The position numbers and the translations under genes were made by a program. The notes beneath the pieces were generated by a model, which was not told where the DNA came from, searched no databases, and was given only the letters and a program-made list of their open reading frames with translations. From Acidobacteriota bacterium (GTDB lineage Bacteria; Acidobacteriota; Vicinamibacteria; Vicinamibacterales; Vicinamibacteraceae), in the NCBI GenBank assembly GCA_020845575.1, contig JADLFL010000048.1, positions 1 to 38,730 on the forward strand: a DNA stretch of 38,730 nt, in the 5' to 3' direction. The first letter of the stretch is position 1. The number at the start of each line of letters is the position of its first letter. Of this stretch, positions 1-8,216 are shown in pieces.

Positions 1-1
1 A

Positions 2-457
2 CTGGTGCGGGCACTCGAAGTGTGGCTGCTGACGGGGCAGACGCTGTCGACACACTTTGCCGGCACGCGCTCGCCGCTGCCAGAGTACGACGTGTGTGCG
101 ATCGGGCTCAGGCTGCCATCGGCCGACATCGCCGCACGCGTGACGCGGCGCGTGGAGGCTCAATGGACCCGCGGCGTGGTTGACGAGGTTCACGCCAATC
201 TCGCGGCTGGCATTCCGCGTGCGGCCAATCCGTTCGGCGGCCTCGTGTACCGCCAGATCCTGGAGATGCTCGACGGCGTGCGCGACGAGGCCGAGACGCG
301 CGCGTTGATCGTGCGCGAGAACAAGCACTACGCGCGGCGACAGCTGATCTGGTTCCGGAAGGAAGCGAGAGTGATATGGTTGGACGGTGCCGGTGAGCGC
401 GACGAGACCTTCGCGGCGGCTGGCGCCCTGCTCGAAGCCTACGGAGTCCGTCGCTGA
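2..457 (+). CDS. miaA: tRNA dimethylallyltransferase MiaA, C-terminal part (5' end outside window)
   Basis: MiaA transfers a dimethylallyl group to the N6 of A37 in tRNAs that read UNN codons. Only the last ~150 residues are present; the frame is already open at the window edge, so the P-loop N-terminus lies upstream. Recognisable family signatures are RALEVWLLTG near the beginning, a VYRQILEMLDG segment, and the C-terminal ENKHYARRQLIWFRKE block, which is typical of the tRNA-contacting end of MiaA. The stop codon overlaps the hfq start by one base (TGATG). The miaA-hfq order is widely conserved and supports both calls. Confidence 0.93.
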   Translation: MVRALEVWLLTGQTLSTHFAGTRSPLPEYDVCAIGLRLPSADIAARVTRRVEAQWTRGVVDEVHANLAAGIPRAANPFGGLVYRQILEMLDGVRDEAETRALIVRENKHYARRQLIWFRKEARVIWLDGAGERDETFAAAGALLEAYGVRR

Positions 458-723
458 TGCCCAGTCACAGAGAATCCAAGTCGTCAGCGCCGCCCAACAT
501 CCAGGACGTCTTCCTCAACTCCGCGCGCCGTGAGCGGCTCGTGGTGCAGATCCGGTTGATGGACGGGCAGGTCCTGGAAGGCCGCATCAAGAACTTCGAT
601 CGCTTCGCGCTCGTGATCGACCATGAGGGCGCCGACCACATGGTGTTCAAGCACGCCATCGCGACGATCCGTTCCAATCGATCGGTCCAGAACTACTTCT
701 CCTCGTCAGCGCACGAAGGATAA
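457..723 (+). CDS. hfq: RNA chaperone Hfq
   Basis: Hfq is a hexameric Sm-like protein that pairs small RNAs with mRNAs. The 88-residue product has the Sm1 region (QDVFLNSARRERLVVQIRLM, then DGQVLEGRIKNFDRFALVI) and the Sm2 signature KHAIATI. The C-terminal tail after Sm2 is short, as in many non-enterobacterial Hfq proteins. The start ATG overlaps the miaA stop (TGATG), so translational coupling is likely; a GGAG lies a short distance upstream inside miaA. Confidence 0.95.
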   Translation: MPSHRESKSSAPPNIQDVFLNSARRERLVVQIRLMDGQVLEGRIKNFDRFALVIDHEGADHMVFKHAIATIRSNRSVQNYFSSSAHEG

Positions 724-732
724 GCGCCGGCC

Positions 733-1929
733 ATGCCCGCCCGCTTCGAGCGGATCATCGCCATCGTGCTCGACAGCGTCGGCATCGGCGAACTGCCCGA
801 CGCCGGCCGGTACGGCGACGAGGGCAGCGACACGCTCGGCAACATCGCGCGTCGCGTCCCGCTGCACCTGCCCACGCTGTGCCACCTCGGCCTGGACCGT
901 CTCGTGCCCGCGCTCGGTGTGCCGCACGGCGACGCCGCGGGTGCGTGGGGACGCATGGCCGAAGCCTCCGCAGGTAAGGATTCGGTGACGGGACACTGGG
1001 AGATGGCCGGCGTCGTGCTCGACGCGCCGTTCCCGACGTTCCCCGATGGATTCCCCTCCCACGTGATCGGGGCGTTCGAGCGCGGTATCGGTCGCGCGTC
1101 GATCGGCAATGTCGTGGCGTCGGGTACGGAGGTGATCGAGCGCTTCGGAGTCGAGCACCTGCGAACGGGTGCGCCCATCGTGTACACGTCGGCAGACAGC
1201 GTCTTCCAGATCGCGGCGCACGAGGACGTGGTGCCCGTCGAGCAGTTGTATCGCTTCTGCGAGGTGGCGTTCGAGATCGTGAGCGAGGGCATGGGCGTCG
1301 GGCGCGTGATCGCGCGTCCGTTCGTGGGGGAGCCGGGGGCGTTCACGCGCACCAGCCGTCGTCACGACTACGCGCTGGAGCCGCCGCATGAAACGGTGCT
1401 GGACCACCTGGTCGACGGCGGGCATTCCGTCGTGGCCGTCGGCAAGATCCGCGACCTCTTCGCGGGACGCGGCGTGACGCGACATCTGCCCACGGTGTCC
1501 GACGATGACGGGATGGACCGGATCGACGAAGCGATGCGCGACGTGCCGCGTGGCCTCATCTGGGCCAACCTCGTCGACTTCGACGCCGTGTACGGTCACC
1601 GGAACAACGTCGACGGCTACGCGCGCAACCTGGAGCGCTTCGACGCACGGCTCGCGGATCTGCTGCCGCATCTGCACGAACGCGACCTCCTGATCGTGAC
1701 GGCCGACCACGGCAACGACCCGACCACACCGAGCACCGACCATTCGCGTGAGTACGTCCCTCTGCTCGCCACGGGGACGCAGGTGACCGCCGGTGTCAGT
1801 CTGGGCACGCGGCAGACGTTTGCCGATCTGGGGCAGACCATCGCCGCCAATTTCGGCGTCGCGCCGCTCCGGTCCGGGACGAGCTTCCTCGAATCCCTGT
1901 TCGGTCAGCCGGCCGACGCACGGTTCTGA
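733..1929 (+). CDS. deoB: Phosphopentomutase DeoB
   Basis: DeoB interconverts (deoxy)ribose 1-phosphate and 5-phosphate, linking nucleoside breakdown to the pentose phosphate pathway. The 398-residue protein matches the family length and belongs to the alkaline-phosphatase superfamily. It has an N-terminal metal-binding VLDSVGIGELPDAGRYGD, the phospho-threonine region KDSVTGHWEMAG, and the C-terminal metal site VTADHGNDPTTPSTDHSREY. A GAAGGA sequence at about 715-720 is a suitable ribosome-binding site 9 bp after hfq. The stop overlaps the next start (TGATG), so it is probably co-translated with the dGTPase gene; both act in nucleotide turnover. Confidence 0.95.
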   Translation: MPARFERIIAIVLDSVGIGELPDAGRYGDEGSDTLGNIARRVPLHLPTLCHLGLDRLVPALGVPHGDAAGAWGRMAEASAGKDSVTGHWEMAGVVLDAPFPTFPDGFPSHVIGAFERGIGRASIGNVVASGTEVIERFGVEHLRTGAPIVYTSADSVFQIAAHEDVVPVEQLYRFCEVAFEIVSEGMGVGRVIARPFVGEPGAFTRTSRRHDYALEPPHETVLDHLVDGGHSVVAVGKIRDLFAGRGVTRHLPTVSDDDGMDRIDEAMRDVPRGLIWANLVDFDAVYGHRNNVDGYARNLERFDARLADLLPHLHERDLLIVTADHGNDPTTPSTDHSREYVPLLATGTQVTAGVSLGTRQTFADLGQTIAANFGVAPLRSGTSFLESLFGQPADARF

Positions 1930-2978
1930 TGCACACCATCCGCCAGCAACTCGAAACGCGCGAACACGCGATGCTCGCGCCGCAGGCCACGTTCAGCGAT
2001 GCCTCGAAGGGGCGTGCCCGGCCCGAGCCCGACGACCCCATCCGGCCCGCCTTCCAGCGCGACCGCGATCGCGTCGTGCACTCGAAGGCGTTCCGGCGCC
2101 TCAAGCACAAGACGCAGGTCTTCTTCTCGCCGGCCGGCGACCACTACCGCACCCGGCTCACGCACACGCTCGAGGTGTCGCAGCTCGCGCGCACGCTCGC
2201 CAAGGTGCTGCGCCTGCACGAAGAGCTCACCGAGGCGATCGCGCTTGCGCACGACCTCGGGCATACGCCGTTCGGGCACGCCGGCGAACGCGTGCTCGAC
2301 AGGCTCGTGCCGGGCGGGTTCTCGCACGCCGATCAGAGCCTCCGCATCGTCGAGGTGCTGGAACACGACGGCGCGGGACTCAACCTGACCTTCGAGGTCA
2401 GGCAGGGGATTTCCACGCATTCGAAGGGCAAGCACGGGATGCCGATCAACGTGCCGGCCGCCGAACGCGCGGCCACGCTCGAAGCCCAGATCGCGCGGGT
2501 GGCCGACATCATCGCGTACGTGAACCACGACATCGACGATGCGGTGCGGGCCGGCGTGCTGGACCCGGCGGACCTGCCTGCCGGCCCGGTCGAGGTGCTG
2601 GGCCGGACCTCCTCGGCTCGCATCGGCGCGATGGTGACCGACGTGGTGGAGCAGAGCCTGGCCTGCGGCCTCGACTCGCTCCGCATGAGCGAACCGGTCC
2701 TGCAGGCGCTGCTGGACCTGCGGGCCTTCATGTTCGAGCACGTGTACGAGAACGACGTCGCCACGGCCGAGTTCGCCAAGGCGACGGGGATCCTGGGCGG
2801 TTTGTGGGAAAAGGTGCGGCTGGACCCGGCACGGTGGCTCGACGCCGCGACCATCGACAGGGAGGGGCTGGACGCCGCGGCCCGCGACTTCCTGGCCGGG
2901 ATGACCGACAGGTACGCCATCCGATTGTTCGAGGCGCTCTTCATCCCTCGACCGTGGATCGAGGTCTCGAACCGGTAA
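1929..2978 (+). CDS. dgt: Deoxyguanosinetriphosphate triphosphohydrolase-like protein (HD domain)
   Basis: This is a dNTP triphosphohydrolase of the Dgt family, which removes triphosphate from dGTP or other dNTPs. The 349-residue length fits the shorter Dgt-like subfamily. Metal-binding HD-superfamily residues are visible: H79 in RLTHTLEV, the pair H108-D109 in HDLGHTPFGHAGE, and a downstream Asp in YVNHDIDDAV. The N-terminal RDRDRVVHSKAFRRLKHKTQV motif is the standard Dgt signature. The gene starts on the last base of the deoB stop codon. Which dNTP it prefers cannot be read from the sequence. Confidence 0.92.
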   Translation: MHTIRQQLETREHAMLAPQATFSDASKGRARPEPDDPIRPAFQRDRDRVVHSKAFRRLKHKTQVFFSPAGDHYRTRLTHTLEVSQLARTLAKVLRLHEELTEAIALAHDLGHTPFGHAGERVLDRLVPGGFSHADQSLRIVEVLEHDGAGLNLTFEVRQGISTHSKGKHGMPINVPAAERAATLEAQIARVADIIAYVNHDIDDAVRAGVLDPADLPAGPVEVLGRTSSARIGAMVTDVVEQSLACGLDSLRMSEPVLQALLDLRAFMFEHVYENDVATAEFAKATGILGGLWEKVRLDPARWLDAATIDREGLDAAARDFLAGMTDRYAIRLFEALFIPRPWIEVSNR

Positions 2979-2982
2979 GATC

Positions 2983-2991
2983 TGCTATCCT
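2983..2991 (+). promoter_or_regulatory. Possible extended -10 promoter for the DUF177-rpmF-fab operon
   Basis: The sequence TGCTATCCT just after the dgt stop matches an extended -10 (TGn + TAnnnT), with no recognisable -35. It lies about 46 bp before the preferred DUF177 start, and the same TGCTAnnnT pattern recurs before the SET gene at 20032. This is pattern-based inference only. Confidence 0.3.
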
Positions 2992-3036
2992 TGCGTGTTG
3001 GCGCGGGTCCAGTGGCCTGCGCTGTGCACGTCTGCC

Positions 3037-3675
3037 ATGGTCATCGACATCACGACTCTGCCTGTCGGGCGCGTTCCCGTGGCGGCGGACATTCCGCCTG
3101 AAGCGCTCGACGTGCCGGCCGAGGACTTCGTGATCAAGGTTCCGGTGCACGTGATGGGCGAACTGGAACGGGGTGCCGGGGCGTCGGTCCATCTGCGTGG
3201 GCGCGTGCAGGCGCAGCTGGCCTTGCCCTGCGCCCGTTGTGCCGAGCCGTTCGATTTCGCCGTCGACGCGCCCGTGGACCTGCGGTTCGTCCCTGTCGTC
3301 GAAGACGCCGCGCCGAGCCGTCCGCAGCCCGCTGGCCGACCCGTGGCCGCCGCGCGCGGGACGTCGGCATCGACGGTGACCAGGATCTCGCTCGACGATG
3401 AGGACGAGGGCGGGTACGAGATGCAGGCCGATGACCCGTCGATCGTGTCGATCGACGAGCCGCGGATCGACCTGGCGCCTGTGGCGCGAGAGCAGTGTTA
3501 TCTGGCCATGCCGATGAAGCCGCTGTGCCGGCCGGATTGCCAGGGGCTGTGTCCGCAGTGCGGGATCAACCGCAACGTGGGCATGTGCACGTGTGAGACG
3601 CAGTGGAAGGATCCGCGATTGGCGGGTCTCGAGTCCCTGCTGAAGGACGCGGACGGAGCAGCGCCGCGCGAGTAA
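3037..3675 (+). CDS. DUF177 (YceD) family protein
   Basis: DUF177/YceD proteins are almost always encoded directly before rpmF and have been linked to 23S rRNA/ribosome assembly; the molecular activity is unresolved. The product of about 212 residues has the family's two cysteine regions: LPCARCAEPF in the middle, and a C-terminal cluster LCRPDCQGLCPQCG with a later CTC, likely a zinc-binding knuckle. An acidic, poorly conserved insert lies between them. The ATG at 3037 (MVIDITTLPVG) is preferred over an in-frame start at 2995, because the upstream residues do not look like the family and would overlap the putative promoter. rpmF follows after 6 bp. Confidence 0.85.
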   Translation: MVIDITTLPVGRVPVAADIPPEALDVPAEDFVIKVPVHVMGELERGAGASVHLRGRVQAQLALPCARCAEPFDFAVDAPVDLRFVPVVEDAAPSRPQPAGRPVAAARGTSASTVTRISLDDEDEGGYEMQADDPSIVSIDEPRIDLAPVAREQCYLAMPMKPLCRPDCQGLCPQCGINRNVGMCTCETQWKDPRLAGLESLLKDADGAAPRE

Positions 3676-3681
3676 CCAGTC

Positions 3682-3867
3682 ATGCCGAATCCCAAGCGAC
3701 GCCATTCGAAGAGCCGTACGTCCAAGCGCCGTACGCACGACGCCCTCACGGCCGTGGCCCTCGGGCCCTGCCCGCAGTGCAACGAGCTGAAGCCGCCCCA
3801 CGTGGTGTGCACGCACTGCGGCTACTACCGTGGCCGTCAGGTGCGCGCGGCCGGCGAGGACGCCTGA
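3682..3867 (+). CDS. rpmF: 50S ribosomal protein L32
   Basis: L32 is a small protein of the large ribosomal subunit. The 61-residue product begins MPNPKRRHSKSRTSKRRTHD, the standard L32 N-terminus, and has two CxxC pairs (CPQC and CTHC), so it is the zinc-binding form. The position between DUF177 and plsX is the conserved arrangement that couples ribosome and lipid synthesis genes. Confidence 0.96.
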   Translation: MPNPKRRHSKSRTSKRRTHDALTAVALGPCPQCNELKPPHVVCTHCGYYRGRQVRAAGEDA

Positions 3868-3928
3868 GTCCACGCGGGGCGATGCCCGAGGGGGCCCACC
3901 CACACGCCGGGCACCATGGCAGAGGCGC

Positions 3929-4960
3929 ATGACGCGCATCGCCGTTGATGCCATGGGGGGCGATGCCGCCCCTCGCAACGTCGTGCATGGCGCCGTGATG
4001 GCTGCCAGCGAGGACGGCCTGTCGCTGACGCTCGTAGGGGCGCAGGCGATCCTCGAGGACGAGCTCTCCCGATTCCCGGAAGTCGATAGTCTCTCGATCC
4101 GCCTCATCGATGCTCCCGACGTCGTGGCCATGAGCGAGTCAGCGCTCGCCGCCCGTCGCCGGACGAGGGCGTCGGTGCGCGTGGCGGCTGATGCCGTGGC
4201 GACCGGCGAGGCCGCGGCGCTGTTCACCGCGGGCCACTCTGGTGCGGCGGTCTTTGCCGCTCGCGAGGCATTCGGGTTGCTGCCGGGTATCGACAGGCCC
4301 GCCATCGCAGCCACGATCCCGACGCGTGAGGGCGTGGCGATCCTGGTCGATGCGGGCGCGACAGTCACGTGCCGGCCAGAACACCTGGTGGAGTTCGCCC
4401 GCCTCGGATCCGCGTACGCGTCGGCGGTGCTGGGTGTGGAGCGTCCGCGCGTCGGGTTGCTGTCCAACGGCGAAGAGCCGCGCAAGGGCACCAGTCTGAT
4501 ACGCGGCGCGCACGTGAGGCTGGCGGGGGCGGCCCTGGAGTTTGTCGGGAATCTCGACGCATCGGAAGTCTTCACGGGAGCGGCCGACGTGATCGTGTGC
4601 GATGGCTTCACGGGCAACGTGGTGCTCAAGACCAGCGAGGGGCTGGTCGAGGCGATCGACGAGTTGATGGCCGATGAACTGACGCGATCGGTCACCGCGC
4701 AGGTCGGTGCCGTGCTCACGCGCGGGGCCCTGCGTCGGTTCCGGGCGCGCCTGGACTACGCCGAGTACGGTGGCGCCCCGTTGCGCGGCGTGCGCCATGT
4801 GTGTGTGATCGGTCACGGGCGGTCGACGCCGAAAGCGATTGCGGCCGGCGTGCGACTCACGGCGCGCTTTGCTCGCGACACGCTCGTGGCACGGCTCGAG
4901 AACGGACTGCTGGAGACGATGACCCCGCCGACCGCGGCTCAGACTGGACACGGCCAATGA
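3929..4960 (+). CDS. plsX: Phosphate acyltransferase PlsX
   Basis: PlsX converts acyl-ACP to acyl-phosphate, the first step of the PlsX/PlsY route to phosphatidic acid. The 343-residue protein starts MTRIAVDAMGGD, the standard PlsX N-terminus, which fixes the ATG at 3929 over an in-frame start 99 bp upstream. Other family segments are AGHSGAAVFAAREAFG, GLLSNGEEPRKGT and a VCDGFTGNVVLKTSEG block. It ends by overlapping fabD (ATGA), consistent with one lipid-synthesis transcript. Confidence 0.95.
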   Translation: MTRIAVDAMGGDAAPRNVVHGAVMAASEDGLSLTLVGAQAILEDELSRFPEVDSLSIRLIDAPDVVAMSESALAARRRTRASVRVAADAVATGEAAALFTAGHSGAAVFAAREAFGLLPGIDRPAIAATIPTREGVAILVDAGATVTCRPEHLVEFARLGSAYASAVLGVERPRVGLLSNGEEPRKGTSLIRGAHVRLAGAALEFVGNLDASEVFTGAADVIVCDGFTGNVVLKTSEGLVEAIDELMADELTRSVTAQVGAVLTRGALRRFRARLDYAEYGGAPLRGVRHVCVIGHGRSTPKAIAAGVRLTARFARDTLVARLENGLLETMTPPTAAQTGHGQ

Positions 4961-5763
4961 TTGCGTTCCTCTTTCCCGGACAGGGTTCGCAGAGCGTCGG
5001 CATGGGCCGCGCGCTCGCCGAGGCGTTCCCGGAAGCGCGCGACGCGTTTGCCGAAGCCGACGCGGCCCTCGGCCGCTCGCTGAGTGGCCTCTGCTTCGAC
5101 GGTCCCGAAGATCAGCTCACTCTCACCGAGCACACGCAGCCGGCCATCCTCGCCACGAGCATCGCGGCGTATCGCGTGCTGGCCGCGCGCGGGTTCGCCC
5201 CGTCGTGGACGGCGGGCCATTCCCTCGGTGAGTACTCGGCGCACGTCGCGGCCGGCACGTTCGGGTTCGCCGACGCGCTGCGCATCGTGTCGCATCGCGG
5301 CAGGTACATGCAGGAGGCGGTGCCCGTGGGCACCGGTGCGATGGCGGCCGTCCTCGGCCTCGACGCGGCGACCGTTCAGGCGGCGTGCGACGCGGCAGCA
5401 CAGGGTGAGGTCGTGAGTCCGGCCAACCTCAACGCGCCGGGGCAGGTGGTGATTGCGGGCGCAACGGCGGCCGTCGAACGGGCGGGGACCGAAGCCCGGG
5501 CCCGTGGCGCCAAACGCGTCATCGGTCTGAACGTGAGCGCCCCCTTCCATTGCGCGCTGATGGCACCGGCGCAGGCCCGCCTCGAACCCGAGTTGCGAGC
5601 CCTTGCCGTGCAGGCGCCGCGCGTGCCCGTGGTGGCCAACGTGGACGCCCAGCCGAAACGGGACGCGGTGTCGGCCATCGACGCGCTGGTGGCGCAGGTC
5701 TCCGGCGCGGTGCGCTGGGAGGACGTCATCGGGTATCTTGTGTCGGCCGGTGTGCGCGACTAG
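4957..5763 (+). CDS. fabD: Malonyl CoA-ACP transacylase FabD, interrupted by an in-frame TAG
   Basis: FabD loads malonyl groups from CoA onto ACP for type II fatty-acid synthesis. The start overlaps the plsX stop (ATGA). The N-terminus LFPGQGSQSVGMG, nucleophile S89 in GHSLGEYSA and catalytic H198 in APFHCALM are intact. Reading ends after 268 codons at TAG 5761-5763. However, the same frame stays open to TGA 5887-5889 and encodes the conserved VEVGPGTVLAGLVRKIDRE ending. A read-through protein would be 310 residues, the normal FabD length. Either the gene has a nonsense mutation, the codon is read through or suppressed, or it is a base-call error. Because FabD is usually essential, an error or a second fabD elsewhere should be considered. 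Confidence 0.9.
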   Translation: MIAFLFPGQGSQSVGMGRALAEAFPEARDAFAEADAALGRSLSGLCFDGPEDQLTLTEHTQPAILATSIAAYRVLAARGFAPSWTAGHSLGEYSAHVAAGTFGFADALRIVSHRGRYMQEAVPVGTGAMAAVLGLDAATVQAACDAAAQGEVVSPANLNAPGQVVIAGATAAVERAGTEARARGAKRVIGLNVSAPFHCALMAPAQARLEPELRALAVQAPRVPVVANVDAQPKRDAVSAIDALVAQVSGAVRWEDVIGYLVSAGVRD

Positions 5764-5889
5764 GTTGAGGTGGGCCCGGGGACGGTGCTCGCCGGACTGG
5801 TGCGCAAGATCGACCGCGAGGCTCGCGTGGCGAGCTTCGGCGCTCCTGAACAACTCGCAGGCGTGGAGGCGCTCTTCGCAGCATCGTGA
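5764..5889 (+). other. Conserved C-terminal coding remainder of fabD beyond the TAG
   Basis: These 126 bp continue the fabD frame for 41 sense codons and end in TGA. The translated product contains the GPG motif and the LVRKIDRE helix typical of FabD C-termini. The TGA overlaps the GTG start of fabG (GTGA), a junction of the same kind as the ATGA between plsX and fabD. This shows that the ancestral fabD ended here and that the TAG is recent. Confidence 0.85.
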
Positions 5890-6629
5890 CGCTCGATCTC
5901 TCAGGCAAGGTAGCCATCGTCACCGGCGCGTCCCGCGGCATCGGCCGCCAGACGGCGCTGACGCTCGCGGGTGCGGGCGCGACTGTCGTGCTGACGTCGC
6001 GCGGCGACGCGGCCGAGGCCGTGGCCGCGGAGGTGTCGGCGGCCGGCGGTGAGGCTCTGGCGATCGCGGCTGACGTGGCCGACGCCGGCGCGGTGCAACG
6101 CGTGATCGAGACGACGGTCGAGCGGTTCGGACGGATCGACGTGCTCGTGAACAACGCGGGCATCACGCGCGATCAACTGCTGCTGCGCATGAAGCGCGAC
6201 GACTGGGATGCCGTCATCGCCACGAACCTGACGGGCACGTTTCTCTGCACGCAGGCGGTGCTCAAGACGATGCTCAGGCAGCGGGGCGGACGGATCATCA
6301 GCATCAGCTCGGTGGTGGGCCAGAGCGGCAATCCCGGGCAGACCAATTACGCGGCGACCAAGGCCGGCATCATCGGCTTCTCGAAGGCGCTCGCACGCGA
6401 AGTCGCCTCGCGGTCCATCACGGTGAACGTGGTGGCCCCGGGGCTCATCGATACGGACATGACGCGGGACATCAGCTCGGACGCGCAGGCCACCTGGGCG
6501 TCGGCGATCCCGCTCGGTCGGTTGGGCACGCCGGAGGATGTAGCCGCGGCGGTGTGCTTCCTCGCATCAGATGCGGCTGGGTACATCACCGGGCAGGTGC
6601 TCGCCGTCAACGGCGGCATGTACGCCTGA
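5886..6629 (+). CDS. fabG: 3-oxoacyl-ACP reductase FabG
   Basis: FabG performs the NADPH-dependent reduction of 3-oxoacyl-ACP in fatty-acid elongation. The 247-residue short-chain dehydrogenase has the cofactor motif TGASRGIG (13-20), the NNAG motif (89-92), and the catalytic set N114, S142, Y155 and K159 (YAATK). It starts with GTG overlapping the read-through fabD stop. If ribosomes really stop at the upstream fabD TAG, the normal translational coupling to fabG would be lost, because termination would occur 123 bp before the start. Confidence 0.95.
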   Translation: MTLDLSGKVAIVTGASRGIGRQTALTLAGAGATVVLTSRGDAAEAVAAEVSAAGGEALAIAADVADAGAVQRVIETTVERFGRIDVLVNNAGITRDQLLLRMKRDDWDAVIATNLTGTFLCTQAVLKTMLRQRGGRIISISSVVGQSGNPGQTNYAATKAGIIGFSKALAREVASRSITVNVVAPGLIDTDMTRDISSDAQATWASAIPLGRLGTPEDVAAAVCFLASDAAGYITGQVLAVNGGMYA

Positions 6630-6631
6630 GC

Positions 6632-6638
6632 AGGAGGA
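6632..6638 (+). promoter_or_regulatory. Strong Shine-Dalgarno of acpP
   Basis: AGGAGGA lies 7 bp before the acpP ATG. It is the most complete ribosome-binding site seen in the window and fits the very high demand for acyl carrier protein. It also fixes the acpP start at 6646 rather than an in-frame upstream start. Confidence 0.85.
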
Positions 6639-6645
6639 GTGTCAG

Positions 6646-6891
6646 ATGTCGTCTGTGGCAGACAAGGTCAAGAGCATCATCGTGGAGCAGTTGGGAGTGG
6701 ACGAGGAAGAGGTCACGCCTGACGCGTCCTTTGTCGACGATCTCGGCGCCGACTCGCTGGACGTGGTGGAACTCGTGATGGCGTTCGAGGAGGAGTTCGG
6801 GGTAGAGATTCCCGACGACGACGCCGAGAAGATCACGCGCGTGCGCGAGGCCATCGCGTACATCGAGCAGCACGGCAAGGCCAAGAAGTAG
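6646..6891 (+). CDS. acpP: Acyl carrier protein
   Basis: ACP carries growing acyl chains on a phosphopantetheine arm. The acidic 81-residue protein has the modification site S37 in [12 protein letters not shown], followed by the helix [18 protein letters not shown] that most partner enzymes recognise. It sits between fabG and fabF, the usual place. Confidence 0.97.
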   Translation: MSSVADKVKSIIVEQLGVDEEEVTPDASFVDDLGADSLDVVELVMAFEEEFGVEIPDDDAEKITRVREAIAYIEQHGKAKK

Positions 6892-6930
6892 GCACGGCCA
6901 CACGGTACGGAAACCGGGGACGGAGGGGGA

Positions 6931-8172
6931 GTGTCCAGGCGAGTCGTCGTGTCGGGGGTCGGGCTGGTGTCGTCCATCGGGTTGGGCACTGCCGCCAACT
7001 GGGACGCGTTGTGCGCGGCCCGTTCGGGCATCGGGCCCATCACGCACTTCGATGCCGGTGCGTTCTCGACGCGGATTGCCGGCGAGGTCCGGGGGTTCGA
7101 TCCCCTGGCCTACGTGGAGAAGAAGGAGGTCAAGAAGATCGACCCCTTCATCCAGTACGCCATCGCGGCCAGCCAGTACGCCGTCGACGACGCGGCGCTC
7201 GTGGTGACGCCGGAGAACTCGTTCGACATCGGCGTGTACATCGCGTCGGGCATCGGTGGGTTCGGTACGATCGAGCGCGAGCACGAGGCGTACCTGAACG
7301 GCGGCCCGCGCAAGATCTCGCCCTTCTTCATCCCGTCGGCGATCATCAACCTGGCATCGGGCCAGGTGTCGATCCGTTTCGGGGCCCGCGGCCCCAACCA
7401 GTCCTCGTGTACGGCGTGCTCGGCGTCGGCGCACGCCATCGGCGATTCGTACGAGATCATCAAGCGCGGCGACGCCGACGTGATGATCACCGGCGGCGCC
7501 GAAGCGGCGGTGACGCCGATGAGCGTCGGCGGGTTCGGGTCGATGCGCGCGCTGTCCACGCGCAACGACGAGCCGTCGCGCGCGTGCCGTCCTTTCGATC
7601 GCGATCGTGACGGCTTCATCATCGGCGAAGGCTCCGGCATCGTCATCCTCGAGGAGCTGGAGCGCGCGAAGGCGCGCGGCGCCACGATCTACGCGGAAGT
7701 CGTCGGTTACGGATCGACGGGCGACGCGTTCCACATGACCAACCAGCCCGATGGCGGCGAGGGTGCGGTCCGGGCGATGCGCATGGCGCTGCGCAAGGCC
7801 GGCGTCGAGCCGTCGGTGGTGGACTACATCAACGCCCACGGCACCTCGACGCCCGTGAACGACCCGACAGAATCGCAGGCGATCCGGACGACGTTCGGCG
7901 AGCACGCGTACAGGCTGGCCGTGTCGTCGACCAAGTCGATGACGGGGCATCTGCTCGGTGCGGCGGGGGGCCTCGAAGCGGGCATCACCGCGCTGGCGCT
8001 CCGGCATCAGGTGATGCCGCCGACCATCAACCTCGACAACCCGGACGACGGCTGCGACCTGGACTACGTGCCCCACACGGCGCGCCCGGCCCGGATTCGC
8101 TACGCCCTGTCGAACTCGTTCGGCTTCGGCGGCACCAACGCCAGCCTGCTCTTCAAGGCGTACGAAGAGTAG
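6931..8172 (+). CDS. fabF: 3-oxoacyl-ACP synthase II FabF
   Basis: FabF condenses malonyl-ACP with acyl-ACP in chain elongation. The 413-residue thiolase-fold protein has nucleophile C163 in TACSASAHAIG and the two catalytic His motifs, INAHGTSTP (near 303) and KSMTGHLLGAAGG (near 340). A GTG start is used, preceded by a GGAGG-rich site at 6922-6926. It closes the fab cluster; the next gene begins after 44 bp that contain a small hairpin. Confidence 0.96.
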   Translation: MSRRVVVSGVGLVSSIGLGTAANWDALCAARSGIGPITHFDAGAFSTRIAGEVRGFDPLAYVEKKEVKKIDPFIQYAIAASQYAVDDAALVVTPENSFDIGVYIASGIGGFGTIEREHEAYLNGGPRKISPFFIPSAIINLASGQVSIRFGARGPNQSSCTACSASAHAIGDSYEIIKRGDADVMITGGAEAAVTPMSVGGFGSMRALSTRNDEPSRACRPFDRDRDGFIIGEGSGIVILEELERAKARGATIYAEVVGYGSTGDAFHMTNQPDGGEGAVRAMRMALRKAGVEPSVVDYINAHGTSTPVNDPTESQAIRTTFGEHAYRLAVSSTKSMTGHLLGAAGGLEAGITALALRHQVMPPTINLDNPDDGCDLDYVPHTARPARIRYALSNSFGFGGTNASLLFKAYEE

Positions 8173-8183
8173 GGACAGAACAT

Positions 8184-8198
8184 GGGGCTCCGAGCCCC
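8184..8198. repeat. GC hairpin between fabF and etfB
   Basis: GGGGCT-CCG-AGCCCC forms a 6-bp stem with a 3-base loop, without a T tract. It may be a weak terminator or attenuator separating the fab and etf parts, or part of a dispersed repeat: its ten-base core GGGCTCCGAG recurs at 24574-24583. Confidence 0.4.
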
Positions 8199-8216
8199 GA
8201 GCCGCAAGTCTGAACC

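Noticed and set aside
2941..4719. 592-codon minus-strand frame across DUF177, rpmF and plsX
   Set aside because: Runs antisense through three well-supported genes with no recognisable protein features.
5761..5763. Pyrrolysine at the fabD TAG
   Set aside because: Pyrrolysine is not expected in FabD, and no pyl genes are visible in the window; error, mutation or ordinary suppression are simpler.
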